A stretch of 64,000 bases of DNA. Source: Ilyonectria destructans. Taxonomy: Eukaryota > Ascomycota > Sordariomycetes > Hypocreales > Nectriaceae. The notes beneath the pieces were generated by a model. That model ran no database searches. It saw only the letters and a list, made by a program, of their open reading frames with translations, and was not told the origin of the DNA. The position numbers and the translations under genes were made by a program. The stretch lies in contig JAHEWK010000003.1 in the NCBI GenBank assembly GCA_020740775.1, positions 2,046,001-2,110,000 of the forward strand, given 5' to 3'. Of this stretch, positions 32,140-45,600 are shown one piece after another; position 1 is the first letter of the stretch; each line of letters opens with the position of its first letter.

Positions 32140-32656
32140 GGTGTGCTCTTGGTCGAGTGTTTTCTTGCGGTGTGTTCGGGAGCTTTCTGGAACAAATTCA
32201 GAGACAAAAATTGCCTGGCCCATCATAGGCCGAATCCAACTGGGACCCCAGCCGGAAAAACTGTCAACCTAAGGCAAGGCGGCGAGGTCGGCCATCGGAT
32301 CAAACGCCGACTGGTCCAAAAACAGGTGCACGGGCCACTGTCCATCAATCAATCTTCAAGGAAAGCTCGCGAGGCTGTCGCTTCCCTAGGCTTCACTCTC
32401 GCCCGTGTGCATTTACCAACCCGATCTGTTGAGGCCGACAATGCCTTGAGCCACAATCATTCCCGACTCGCCCAACCGGCATCGCGCTCCTTTTACGTAC
32501 AGGTTCTAGCCTACCGTTTTACCAAGTCTGCGCCGTCGAACGAAGCTCTGCAATTTACCATCGCGTCCGAGTCTCCCCAAGTCCCCGATGCGGCGTTGCC
32601 CGTTTGCTCCTTCCCCCGGCATGTCTGACTGAGCGGCTATTGTGAGCACTGCGAAA
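32140..32656. promoter_or_regulatory. Bidirectional promoter region between RPA12 and SCC2
   Basis: 517 bp between divergent start codons. No gene is supported in it. It holds the promoters and leaders of a Pol I subunit gene and of the cohesin loader gene. Confidence 0.5.
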
Positions 32657-35600
32657 ATGGACCACTTCAACCTGAATAGCGGTGGCGCCGCTCAAAATGG
32701 GCTCTATGCCCATCAAGGGACACCAAACTCTCGGCCCAACATCACACGCCCTTTTACGCTCCAAGAATCGTTACCCTATTCACCACAAACGTCAACGATC
32801 CCCTTCATTTCAGGTTTGCGGCCGCGCTGTTTTCGCGTTCTATCACCTCAACAACCTAACACTCGCCAGATATCATCCCCGACCCGAGCCTAGGTTCAGG
32901 CACTCCCGCCCTGCCCATTTCCGACCTCTTCCACACGCAGGAGTTCGACAGCCTGAACAAGGACGCCTACGGACAGGTGCAGATGCCCCGGAATGTCAAA
33001 CAGGCAGTCGACCATGTTCTACAGGACATGAAGCCCAACCAACGGACTCACTTGTAGGATGAGCTTTCCTGGTCACGGCAATCCATGATACTGACCTGTA
33101 GTAGCAAGTTTTGCGCCGCCCCGAGAAGTTCATCAAACCCCATCGCTGGGAAAAGCCTAGCCGACGACCTGTCCCCGATCGCAAGAGCCGTGTACGAAAA
33201 AGTTGGAGGCTACTTCAAGGCGACGAAAGCGAACGTTCCCGACGCGAAACTATCCAACGGTCAAACGGGAGGTCACCACAACCCCAAACGGGCTTCCTCC
33301 TCCTCACTCAACTCGCCGATTGCCCCGCAAGCACACTCACTCCCGCCGCAGAATGCTCAAACGAATCCGTTGAATCCTACTAGAATCGAGGTTGCTATTC
33401 CGTCTAAGAGGCATTTTGATGGGTCGCAATATATCGACGTGAGAAATCTCACACAGCCCGAGGTTCCATCTCCAGTCTTCGCTCAACCACCAGCTCAACA
33501 ACAAGCCCCGGTGCAACATCAACCACCGCGTTTTCCCCAGACTCCAGTTCCCCTGCCACCATTCCCGGCCACTCCGGACACTGCCCAGAACTCGTCCATC
33601 AGGATCGAGTTGCCGATCACAAGCATTAACCGGGAAGAGTACCTCGAGGTTGAGGAAGCGCCTGAGGAGCCACAATATCTCTCGGCTCGTAGGCAAGACC
33701 GGCAAGGCTTTGCAGATAGTCAAGAACTACTGGGAGAGAGTCTCGATCAACGTCAACGGGGCGAGGCGGCTCTCGATGCCCTTGATAAACTCGTGCGAAC
33801 CGTTTTTGCGTCTGTGGGGAGCGTTCTTGCGATGGAACCTGGCTACGACCACATCGTGACTATGACTCAAGATCAAGAGGTTGCAATGACTGCAGCAACT
33901 CAGCAGAAGATGCACACAGCGATCCAGAAGACGGTTGGGTTGAAGTGCTATGACAGGGTCCCTGTCGAACACTTGGTTCAGATTACGAAACTGAGCGAAG
34001 CGAGTCTAAAACAAGGAGAAGGCCTGGAGATGCGAGTTGACGAGACTTGGTCTGAGGATGCAGTGGAGTCCTGGATTCAAAAACTCTCGGAAGTTGACAC
34101 GATACTTAAAGCAGCACGGACCTGCCTTCGTATTCTGTCGGGGGGCAGAGAAGACAAGCAGCTCTATTCTGAAGCTGTTATTCAAAAAAGTGTCGACATC
34201 TTCAAGTCAGTCACTGAGGATATCGTCATGCCATTGGTGGAGCTTCGGCCATCCGGAAATACAGCAAACGTCTTCAAGATGCTTTCCAGGCACAAGAAGG
34301 CTATCACCTCAACTTTTGTTTGCTGTCAGAAACTGTTCGCCCTATTGGCTGAATTGGTCACCAAAATCGAGCTCTCAGACACTGTCATCAATTCCCTTGA
34401 GTTCACGGCATCACGGCTGATCTTTGTCGAAAACGCTTACTTCGAGAAGGACTCTGCTGTTGGTGTCCAGAAGTTTGACGGAATTCGTTCTGTGGCGATG
34501 GATATGCTTTGCCAGATTTTCCTAATGAAACCACAACAACGGCAGGGCATTATTGATGAGATTCTCACATCTCTCGAAAAACTCCCCGTTGGCAAGCAAA
34601 GTGCTCGGCAGTTCAAGCTCTCAGATGGAGGAAGCATCCAACCCGTATCCGCCCTAATCATGCGACTGGTTCAAGCAAGTTCTGGTAGAGTGGACAGCAG
34701 CAAAGAACGCAACCGCAACAGTATGATGCAAAGCATTAGGGGGGAAGAAGAAGGGTACGAAGAAGACGACGACGATTTCGCATCAGGACCTAAGCAGCCC
34801 ATCTCCTCTATCAAGAGCGAGCAACAGGGAGCTCAGCAGCACCCCGTTTCGATCAAGGACCTCGACACTGCGGTTACTCCACTGACAGACAATGCCCAGC
34901 GCAACGCATCGTACGTTATCAACTTCATCGTCAAACGTGCCATTGGGTCCACAAAATCTGGCGACACCCCTTACCGGAACCTACTCGACCTCTTTGTAGA
35001 GGATTTTACAACTTGCCTCGACTCGCCGGATTGGCCCTCAGCCGAACTTCTTCTTCGCCTGTTGATGGTTATGATGGTACAACTCTTTGAAGCCCCAAAG
35101 ACAGCTGCGCCGGCGAAGAATATGGCCCTGGAATTGCTAGGTGGCATGAGCGCCGCCATTTCTCGCCTCCGATCTCACGTTAAGAGAATGGCCAGCTCTT
35201 CAGAGGGTAACGACGCCGATGAGTTTTCCAGATACCTCGCAGACCTTGCGAATCATGCCCTCGAACAAAAGAGCCACGTGGAGCAGATGGTTGCTTGGGC
35301 TGGACCATATCGAGCAACTCTTGAATATCTCCAACACCGATGCACTGACGACCCGCACCTCTCGAGCGCAATTTCATTCGTGATTGCAGACTGGGCATCT
35401 CAGGTTCACATGGGCTACGACTCTTTCCAGGAAGGATACGATGAGCGAGACCAAGAACTTGGCCGCCTTGGATACCGTCTACGAATGATGATTGAGGACC
35501 GACGGTGGCTTGTGAACGAGTACACGTTCAAGACAGTCTCCGCAAGCCAAGCCAAGTTATCCTACTCGATCATTCTTCTGCGCTCCCCTCTTTGTGAGTC

Positions 35601-38355
35601 ATTTGGGAAAATCCTCAACATCTTGCTTAGTTCGATGGCTAGCGACCAAGCTACCGTCCGAAGCAAGAGTCTGAAGAGCGTCAACCAAGTGCTGGAAACC
35701 GACCCCTCCATCTTGGACGGAGATTCGGCCGTTATCCAGCTGATTCTCGAATGTGCCAGCGATTCGTCAACTCAGGTCCGAGACTCTGCTCTTGGATTGC
35801 TTGGCAACTGTATCCACATGCGTCCTGCTTTGGAAACATCGTTGACTCCCAAGATTATTGATCGGTTCCAGGACAGCGGTGTTGGCGTGAGAAAGCGAGC
35901 CATGAAGCTTGCTCGTGACATCTATCTCCGCAACCGCATCAAGCCGCTTCGTAGTGCGATAGCGAATGGGTTGCTTCGTCGAGTACAAGATCCGGATGAG
36001 AGCGTCAGAGACCTGGCTCGGCAGATGATTGAAGAAGTTTGGTTCAGTCCCTTCTATCGCGATGAGGGTACGGCCGTGTATCAGACCTCACTGACGGAGC
36101 ATGTCGCTCTCATCATCCAGACTGTCAAGTCTGGCACCGTCACCGAAATTCTCGACAAGGTTTTCCAGACCATTCTCAAGCCGCAGAGTAAATCCCTCGA
36201 GGGGCCGTTCTCTGTATGCTCCAAGCTCGTTGCCAACATGTTCGGCCTCATCGACAACTTGGATTCGGATGATCCGGCCGTCCCTTCTGGGCGAGATGCC
36301 TTGCAAGTGCTCACCATCTTTGCCAAGGCTGATCCAAAGCTGTTCAATTTTGAGCAGATCCGCCTTCTCAAGCCTCACCTCGCTAGCTTCTCAGGCTCCG
36401 ACGAGCTTACTGCTTTCCGAGCCGTGACAGTCATCTACAAACGCGTGCTTCCGCAACTTTCAACCGTACACTCTGATTTCCTAATGGAGGTACGCCTGCA
36501 ACTGCTGAAGGCGATTGGAAAAATCGGTTCGCGAGGAGCTGTCGATGACCTGATTGCTTGCACACGGGTTGTTTGCGACCTTCTACAATCTTTCGAGCCT
36601 CTGGCCAACCTTGTGGCATCTAGTCTATTGGGCATTCAGAAGCTGCGAGCTGGTCCCTTGGATAACAAGAAGCTCCAATTCCTTTCTGCGTACTCGATCA
36701 TCGTAGGCATGGTAGGCAAGCATTGTGACCTGGACAAGCAGATCCAGATCTTCAAGAAAAAGTTTCCGAAGTGGCAGGGAGACTCGGTCCCGAGACTGGT
36801 GGTGGACATGCTGGTTCCTTTTGCTCTGCCCTCGCAGCCCCTGGACGCCCGCAAAGCATCTCTCGAAGCTATCGGTTTGGTATGCCAGGCTTGGCCGCGC
36901 AACTATGTTCTCGCGAAGGTGTACACATCATTCCAGCAAGTCTTTGATGACCAGGTGCCTATCTTAGAAACAATGATCTTGAGATCGTTTAGGGAATTCC
37001 TTATCACGGAGGAGAAGCGTTCAGAGACAGCAGCGACGGAGGGTTCTGCCAAGCAACAGAAGAAGGAGCTCACGGTCATGGGAGGAACCAGCTTTGATGA
37101 CGTGGCAAGCGCCACGACACAGAGATTCCTCAAGGACTTCACTCGTATCTCGGTCACAACCCAAGACGAGCATGCATTCCTCGCCATGGAAGTGTTGGGC
37201 AGCATCAACCGACAGGGTCTCACCCACCCAAAAGAAACGGGCGTTACCTTGATAACGCTGGAAACGTCAGCGAACCGGAAGATTGCGGAACTTGCCTTTG
37301 CCGAGCACCGGGCACTGCATGAGAAGCATGAGACGGTACTCGAGCGAGAGTATGCCAAGGCAGTCCAGTCAGCCTATGCTTACCAGCGGGATGTGGTCGG
37401 GGATTCGCATGGTGCGACGATGAACCCCTTCCAGTCCAAACTGCACTTCTTAATGGAGGTCCTCAAAATTAGCAAGATGAGGAATCGACAGCGCTTCTTG
37501 GAGAAACTTTGCGGTCAGGTGGACTTTGACCTATCTAGGTTGGACGCGGCCCCGGAACTTCCAACCCATGTGGACTTTTCGCGATTTATCATGGAGAATG
37601 TGGCATTCTTTGAGTACCAAACGGTTGGAGAGTTGCAGACGACAGTCAATTCGATTGAGAAGATGGTGACTGGTACAGGCGCCACAGTTGCCCAAGCCAT
37701 CGAGTCGGAGGTTTTTAATGTCCGTATGGACGTTGATCAGCCTGCTGCACCTGCGCCTGCACCTCTAGCTTTGGACGGACAGCCTATGGGGATACCGGTC
37801 CCAACGCCGGCCCCAACGATGACGGTTTCAGTCGACACAAACCGACTTCGCCAGCTGACCGCAGGATCGATTATCTTGTTGTCGATGTGGGAGGCTCGCA
37901 CGCATTTGCGCCGACTCTACGGAATGGGAACCAATCGACACGACAGCAAGGCAAAGGCGTTGGCCAAAGATCTGAATAAAACGCCAACCAAGGTGCAAGG
38001 AGTGCACGGAGAGAGGTTTTGGGATGAGGTGACGTCGCATATGAATGGTCTCCAGACACAGGAGCAAATGATTCTAAAGTGCAAGGCCTTTGTGGAGCTT
38101 CTCAACGTGGACAAGGAATTCAAAGTGGTGGACGATGAAGAGGAGCAGATGGCGGACCCGACGACACCCAGCGGCGAGGAAGACGAGGATGGAGACGTCA
38201 CAGCCGAACGAGGGCGCAAGCGGAAGGGAGTGATGACGCCAGGGGGTCGCAAGAAACGGGCGCGGTCAGATTCACAGCCGCGAAAACGGGGTCGACCGCG
38301 CAAACAGAGCGTGGAACAGGACCATGACGCTGATCTCGATGGAGACTGGATCTAA
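32657..38355 (+). CDS. SCC2: Sister chromatid cohesion protein Scc2/Mis4 (NIPBL), cohesin loader
   Basis: Large HEAT-repeat protein that, with Scc4, loads cohesin on chromatin and stimulates its ATPase. Three exons: 32657-32813, 32870-33053 and 33102-38355, with introns of 56 and 48 bp in phases 1 and 2, give 1864 residues. The first ATG is 32657 (MDHFNLNSGGAAQNGLYAHQ). The N-terminal 500 bases after the second intron encode a Pro/Gln-rich, disordered region, as expected for the Scc4-binding part. The HEAT solenoid follows, with conserved blocks such as ASYVINFIVKRAIGSTKSGD, VRSKSLKSVNQVLE, SSTQVRDSALGLLGNCIHM and VGVRKRAMKLARDIYLRN (the NIPBL C-terminal core). The C-terminus is acidic then basic, with KRGRPRK near residue 1845, an AT-hook core. 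The join from exon 2 to 3 was chosen because TT+T followed by AGC AAG keeps the long frame; an acceptor three bases away is possible. Confidence 0.92.
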
Positions 38356-39356
38356 GGCGGCGAGCTGGCGCGGGAAATTTTCTGGGCTGAGCTGGGCAGA
38401 TTTGTGGCGGGTGTATCCACTGACGTGGGGTTTTTGGAATGGATTGTGGCTCGGGTGTGGCTTTCAAGGCTACCCGAAAACATGGTTAATGGGATGGTGG
38501 CTTGGCTTTGAGAGAGGTGGGATGAATGCATGACGTCTATGGATGGGATGGGGTGTGTGCCTGCCTGGGGTGGTCTTGAAGTGGCGGACAGCTCCAGGCA
38601 ATGGGAGAGAGGCGTTTTTGGGAGCGACAATTTTCTTGATGATACCTGAGCTACAGCTAGCTCACATTTGCCTGCAGTTAGTGTGGGCAAGGCGTTCGAA
38701 CTTTGAGACAAGGCAATTGGCTTGATGCATTTACATAGAAAGACAATCCATGACAAGATATATGCTTTACTGAAACTACGTCATTGGGTATTCTGTGGTA
38801 CTTGGCCAGCACACGGCAAGTCAATTGGGGTGGGAGTGCGAGCTTCGCATGGAGGGAGCAAAGGGACCTTTGATGGAAATACCTGGATATATTAACATAT
38901 TAATACGTACGATACCGAAGTACCAGGAAACAAAGAATCAGGGGCGACGGGATAGAGTGGGGCGGTCAGCGCGTGGCCGATCGCTCGGCATCTCTTGGCC
39001 GTCTTGGCGTCTTGGCATTGAGCCCGTTGGGGATGACCAGAATGACCAGGGTCTAACTTAGAAGGCCAAAATCCAATGTGCAAAATGCCACAGTGATATG
39101 CTTCGATTTCATCCTCTGCGCGGTCTGGATGGGGCTACCCACTCGGTTTCAGCTAGATTAAGCTAGATGCTATGGCGACTCTGAGTTCAACAGGGCGCGG
39201 GTCAGCTGTGTTCCCGCAGCGAGGCATAACCTTCAGCTTCGGGTGACGGGCAGTGCCGCTTGGGGGGTCGAGACTTTGAGGCTTTTGCGTAAATTAGGCT
39301 CCCTGCAGGGCGATTCGCTGGTCCAGGCCCTTGTCTTAGGCCGGTTGGAGTGTGGT

Positions 39357-39385
39357 GAAGGGCGAAGGGCGAAGGGCGAAAGGGC
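39357..39385. repeat. (GAAGGGC)n short tandem repeat
   Basis: Three exact GAAGGGC units and a fourth with an inserted A. Located in the intergenic region about 1 kb upstream of the CAX start codon. Confidence 0.85.
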
Positions 39386-40203
39386 AGTGAGACCAGAGTG
39401 GGAAGAGGCCGAGAGGTGAAAGGCAGGGAGATCGACAGGGAGCGAGAGCGACGAGCGACCAGGGAGACGACAACAGGAGTGAAAGCAGGAGTGAGAGACT
39501 GGCGGCTCCAGATTGGCCGGCGAGATGAGAGGGTGAGGCCTCCTCCCCGTCCTCCTTGTAATCGTCGTCGTGTCGTCGTGTCATGACTATCCCCACACGA
39601 GGCAAAGCGCGCCTACGGCCATGACCACGCATGTACAACGCGCACGTCCAACGCACAACACTGTGGCTGGCTTCCATACCGCTCTTCAGTCTGGAGCAAA
39701 AAGCTCGCAAGATGTTCCCTGGTTGGGGGCCTCCGTCATTAATTCCATTTAGTGCCTAGCACGTCTGTACCGTCCCTGAATATTAAGGAGCCGGCGCGCA
39801 GAAAACCGGTGGTGACGTGCCAATCCCAAAACAAGCAACATTAGCAGGAAGGAAGGGGCTACAGCATCCCTACAGCAAGCAATCTTGTTTTTATCCTCTG
39901 TCCTTTGGCATTTGATCATCGTCACACAAGCCACAGCTCAGACCGGAATCACAGACCAGAGCATTACTTTGTCTCTTTGTTCCCACCACCGCCTTCTTCT
40001 TCCTTTTTTTACGAGAACACAGATACAGATCCCAAACGAGAAAGCAGCCCCCTTCCCGTTCGTGCCAAAAGCCCGCCAAGCCCTTGGCAATGTCTTCTTG
40101 TAAGTTCTCCCGTCTCGTCCCCACATTTTCTGCTCCTTCCCCCTGCTGTGCGACTTGCACCTCCTGCCGCCTTGCACTTTGCCTTGGCTTGTACTTCGTA
40201 CTT

Positions 40204-40235
40204 CGCACCATTCGTACCATTCGCACCATTCGCAC
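40204..40235. repeat. Short tandem repeat CACCATTCG in the CAX leader
   Basis: CGCACCATTCGTACCATTCG then CACCATTCGCA: a 9-10 base word repeated three times. It falls inside the proposed leader intron (40100-40330). Confidence 0.8.
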
Positions 40236-40348
40236 TTTGCACTTCATCCCCTCCCAACTTCATCCGTCCATTTGGGGGCCAACTCCAACTTGTGTCTATC
40301 CCATCCATGCCTGCGCTCGCTTTTGCTCAGGGCTAATCCTCGACTGCC

Positions 40349-42179
40349 ATGTCTCAAGTCAACCATTTCAACATCAAGCGACAGGCGCACACCCTCAGCC
40401 GCACCAGCTCCGACCAGTCATGGAATCCCTTCCGTCACGTCTCCTGGGACCGACAACACGAGCCCGCCGGCACCTGGGATGGCGGCCGACTGGAGCAGCA
40501 AGCCACTCGTAATGATCCCTCCGCCGGCGAGAGGCTGGCCCACGCCAGCACCGATCCCACCGCCGCCCGTACCGATGCCAGAGAATGGTCCAACGTGGAC
40601 ACCGTTGCCGAGTCAAGCCCTCGCGATGTTGACGAGAAGTCGAGGGAAAGGAGCATCAGCCAACCCACCGAGGCTGGAGGAGACATCGCTCTGTCGCAGC
40701 GCTCTTTGGTCAACGATAACGATGGCTTGAGGAACCGGAAACCCGACGACGACTCGCCCAAGCGTGCCGAAGACGACGACGACAAGCGGGAAAAGATAAA
40801 GGCGAAGAAGGAGAAGGGCATCTTCCACAACGTCCAGCCAAAGCAGCCCTTCACCGTCGCCAACCAGCTCCAGCGAACCTTCCTCAACTCGTGGATCAAC
40901 ATCCTCATCGTTGCCGCCCCCGTCGGCATCGCCCTCAACTACATCCACTCGGTCAACCGCATCGCCGTCTTTGTTGTCAACTTCATCGCCATCATCCCCC
41001 TGGCCGCCATGCTTAGTTTTGCCACCGAGGAGATTGCCCTGCGAACTGGTGAGGTTCTAGGTGGACTGATCAATGCCACCTTTGGCAACGCCGTCGAGCT
41101 CATCGTCGCTATTCTCGCTCTTGTCGATGGCAACACCGTCATCGTCCAAACCTCTTTGATCGGCTCCATTCTCTCTAACCTTCTTCTCGTCATGGGCTTT
41201 TGCTTCTTCTTCGGCGGCCTGCGCCGCAAGCAGCAGTACTTCAACGTGACCGTCGCTCAGACGGCCGCCTCATTGCTCGCCCTCGCTGTCGCCTCCGTCA
41301 TTGTTCCCACCGTTTTCGACATCACCAGCACGACCCCCACCGAGTCCGTTGCCGGCCTCTCCCGTGGTACCTCGGTCATTCTTCTCATTGTCTACGCAGC
41401 CTACCTCATCTTCCAGCTCAAGACTCACCAGGAAGTCTTCGCCGAGGAGAGCCAGAAAGTTGCTGCCAAGCCGTGGAGCAGCAGCTCGCTTAACTCTGGG
41501 GCTATAAAGCAGGGACTCGCTGTCCCAGGTGCCCTGATGGGTCGCGGCATGGCTGACGAGAACGAGAACGAGCGTCTGTCAAAGATGCTCATGAACCCGC
41601 AAGATATTGCCCATGAGAATGACGAAGACGAAGAGGAGGAGCCCCAGCTGCACTTTTGGGTGGCTGTCGCCACTCTCGCCATCTCTACCATCTTCATCGC
41701 CCTTTGTGCAGAGTTCATGGTCGACTCCATTGACGCCGTTACGGCAAGTGGAGGCATTTCGGAAGAATTTGTTGGCCTGATCCTCCTCCCCATTGTCGGA
41801 AATGCTGCCGAGCACGCCACGGCTGTCACTGTCGCTATCAAAGATAAGATGGACTTGGCTATTGGCGTTGCCGTCGGCTCAAGTATGCAGGTCGCCCTCT
41901 TCCTCATCCCCCTGCTCGTCATTATCGGTTGGGGTATGGGCAATGAGGACATGAACCTCAGCTTCGATATGTTCCAGGTCGCTGTCATGTTCGTTGCCGT
42001 CCTTCTAACAAACTATCTCATTGCGGATGGTAAGAGCCACTGGCTCGAGGGCTTTCTGTTGATTTGCCTCTATGCCATCATTGCCACGTGTTCTTGGTGT
42101 AAGTTAAACATTAGTTTCCCTGTTCTTATTTTGCATAACCGCTGACTTGACTTTGACAGTTTACCCTAACTCAACGTAA
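40349..42179 (+). CDS. Vacuolar Ca2+/H+ exchanger, CAX family
   Basis: Antiporter that uses the vacuolar proton gradient to store Ca2+ (and often Mn2+) in the vacuole; homologue of yeast Vcx1 and fungal CAX. Exon 1 is 40349-42098; a 61-bp intron (42099-42159, GTAAGT donor, GACAG acceptor) leads to a 20-nt last exon (42160-42179), so the protein ends ATCSWFYPNST and has 589 residues. Without that splice the frame would read through the intron. The first roughly 140 residues are hydrophilic and charged, an extension compared with yeast Vcx1 (about 410 residues). The two alpha repeats are evident: INATFGNAVELIVAI near residue 245 and LPIVGNAAEHATAVTVAI near 480, both with the essential G-N-x-x-E core. 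The acidic stretch ENDEDEEEEPQ between them is the usual central loop. A possible spliced leader with an overlapping upstream frame lies just before the start. Confidence 0.93.
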
Positions 42180-42651
42180 CATATACCTACCGCCTCATTA
42201 GGCCGCTTTCGTTAGGTCAAACTTTTACCCGCCAATACAGTGTAATCTCTCTCGTTTATTTTATTTCATTTTGCATCTGCACATACTTGTTTTTTTGTAT
42301 AACGGCCCTGTATATAACTTATGCTGCGAATCTGGAATACGGGAATGGCAATGTGGATTTGGTTTGTCAAAATTGCTGCAAAACGCTTCGTTGCTTTGTC
42401 TTTTTATACATTATATATATACCCTGGCTGCCGAAAGGTAGAGACTCTTCGGTGGGAAACTTTTTAGGTAGATAGATTCGGCATTTACCATTACCACCAC
42501 ACGGTACATTAAATAAAAGGCTCAATCCTTTTCATATCCAAGCAGATGAACAAAATAACGCCCTCCGAAATAAACTAACATGGCTAATCGTCATAATTTT
42601 CCTTGGTCAATGTCCTCTTCAATGCTAACTGACTGAACTGACTGGCGGTGC
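42180..42651. other. Intergenic between convergent CAX and IML1 genes
   Basis: 472 bp of AT-rich sequence between two stop codons, consistent with two facing 3' UTRs. No coding sequence seen. Confidence 0.5.
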
Positions 42652-45600
42652 TCATCCACGCCCGCTCAAACTGGACCCACCGTCGTACTGTACGCTGCCC
42701 CTACGCAAGAAGGACATGGGACTGTTGAGACGCTTGGCAGGACCATTGTCACCGCCGCCGAGCACGCCCGGTGGCAGGCCTAGCATTGGGATACTCGCCT
42801 CAGGCACAGCCTCGAGGGCGCTCGGCGCGAGGGCCGTGGCAGGCGTGCCCTGGATGCCCTGGCCCTTCTCCAAGGCATCGCGGTAGAAGGCTTCAAGGCC
42901 GGAGGCGTCTCCGCAGAACTCCTCGAAGCCCGACTTGAGATACTCTGGGTTCGGCGACATGAGCGGTGTGGCCTTGCTGGGCTGGTCGATCGGCTTGAGG
43001 GCGGGCGACTGGTAGTAATAGGGGGCGGGCTTGAGCAGGGGCGACGGGAGCGGCCCGGAGGAGGTGTCGGCGGGGATGCCGTAGGATGAATATGACATGC
43101 GGCCGGAGCGGTCGTTGAGCGGCGGCGGGTCCGAGGCGGCGGCGGCGCGCATCTCCTTGTCGCGCGGGTTGCTGGGCCGGTTCGTGTAGAGGCGGTTGGC
43201 CAGCAGCAGGAAGTCGCCGTCGTCGGTGATCTGCGCGAGGAGCAGCCCGGAGCGGTGGATGTATTGGCTGTACTTGAAGTCGGGCTTGCCCCAAGAGTAG
43301 CTGACGTCGACGTTGCTGGGGAAGTTGCCCGCAGCTTCGACGTCGAGCACAAAGTCGAAGCGCTTGAGGATGGCCACCTGGTAGAAGTGTTTGATGGGCG
43401 ACGTCTGCGGGCCGAGTGAGCTGGGGTCTAGGTACGTCTCGGGCTTCTTCTCGGGCGGCTTCGCGGCCAACCTGACCAGGAAGGGTTTGCGGAAGGGGTT
43501 CGTCTCGGTGATGGCGCAGGCCTCCCTGATGGGCACCTCGACGAGGCGGAGGCCGTACTGGCTCGCTTCGCGCGCCCACATCTCCACAGCGTCCTCGACC
43601 AACTTGGCCGTGATGTTCATCCAGTCGATTCTGATGTGGAAACAGCTGTCGGGATTGTGTAGGCGGTCGTAGTGCAAGTCGATCCGTTCCGGCCTGTAGG
43701 ACCGCTTGCGATGATCCACGTCATACTTGATGACCTTGCTCAGCACCACTCTCGGGCGCTTGGCGTTATGAGACAGCATCATCGTGGGCGTCGTTGACGT
43801 TGAGGCGGGCGAGTTCTCTTCATTGATCGAAGTAGGGCGTGCGATGAGACTTCGCGGCGAATCTCGGCTCGTTGGCTCGAGGATCGGCGTGGGCGGGACA
43901 CCAGCAGCACGTCGCGAGTTGAACCAGCCAGAGTGTGGCTTTGCGAACTCATTGGACACCTGGTAGAAGTAGTTGCCATCGCGGAACTGATGCCTCTTTT
44001 CAACGTGAACAAACAGTCCTTTCTCCTTCTCCTTATCTTTGTTCTCGTCAGACACCATTAGGGCGTTACCAAAGTCTTCCGCGTCTTCGCGGGTCTCAAG
44101 ATCCTCAAAGTTATCCAGCAGCCAGGTTGTCATATCGGATCCGATGAAGCAAGCGTAATGCAGACGGAGATGCCAGCGTCGGTTCTGCAACCGCACACCT
44201 CCATTCTCGACGGGTTGTTGCATCGCGTCGGCGAGCGTTGCCAGGTTCAGGTTGGCCTTCTTGAAACGCTCCTTGCTCAACACGAGCTGACCCTTGCGAA
44301 TAACCCCTTCGAGGCCTTCGACGAGCGGCAATGTTTCGACCTCGGCGGCGATGACCACGGATGGGTCTTCAGTCTTGTACACAATATCCAATGGATTAGG
44401 GTCCCGTAGTTGACGATGGCCCACAGAATGATACCGTCGTTCAGAAGGAGGAATATAGCGATTCTTCTGCCAAGATTGGGCTAGGCGCTTGATTCCCTCG
44501 ATCCGAACCTCCTCGGCATTATCTCCGCTCTGGGTCTTCGGCAACCCTGAAGTCTTAGACACCACAGGGATTAGCACAAATCGCGCTCGCCAAAACCTCA
44601 AGCTTTCCATCATCTCGTCATGATGGCCCGCTATGTACGAATCGATGGCGTTCCAGTTGCGATCCGGCCGGGCGGTGAGCATATCGATTTCTCGCGTCTC
44701 ATAGGAGTCATCAAACAGTGTTCGAATGGCAGGCTTGTAGATTGGGGAGAAGCTTTGCGGTGTGAATGAAGTATCTGTAGGCTTCCGCATAAAGATGTTC
44801 ACCTCGACCTCTGTGCCATTTACACACGAAAGCTGGTGGATCGTATTGCCGACTGACATGAAGATGCTGGTGCCGTCTTCTAGAGGCTGGTTACGAGAGA
44901 AGATGTCGCCAACTTTGATGAGTTTCTGACCAAAGGCCTTTGCCACAGCGGGGCCAACAACGACCTGGAATCCTTGCGAGAACCGCAGACTGATGAGCTC
45001 TTGAATAAACTGCTGTCGCGTCTTGGGTTCTTCGGCTAAGTCATCATCCCCGTTTTGGTCGATGTTGTAAGGGTGCCTTTGATATTCCGTATCAAACTGA
45101 GTCTTTGATGGGAAATACTCAGTTGTCAACGGCACAGATGCAGGGCAACATAGCGCCTTCCACTTCTGAACCTTCATTTGTGAGGTTTGAGGGAAGACAT
45201 GCTGCCATCTACTGTATAGAATGGTGTCATCGATCATATGATTGTCAGGATTCGAAGGATTCAACAACGTCAGCCACGGAGTGATGGCTGTCGTAGGAGA
45301 CAGCGTTGCGGGAAGCTCAGGCACCACGCCGGCACGTAACTTATTGGTGTACACCTTTTGAGCATCCTCGGCCCGGAGTGCATTCGAGTATCGTAAATCT
45401 CGATCTTCCTGGGGTTTTTCATGATGGACACTGAATGGCGATGGGGCGATCGATGCAGTCCTCAATTGATTGGCGATTTCGAGGTGCGAGTTGTTCCTCT
45501 TCAGGATAGGGATGCTTGGTGTCATTGGGATTCCTTCGATGATAGTATCGGGAGCGTCTAGTCGGTACTTGCGTGCGGACAAAGCGGACGACTGGCTTGT

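Larger units (their letters stand above)
38356..40348. other. 2-kb intergenic region and CAX leader
   Basis: Contains the SCC2 3' flank and the CAX promoter and leader. There is a (GAAGGGC)n run at 39357-39385. From about 39900 the sequence becomes pyrimidine-rich, and an ATG at 40090 followed by a GTAAGT donor at 40100, with a possible acceptor at 40330, suggests a spliced leader. No protein gene is supported here. Confidence 0.45.
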
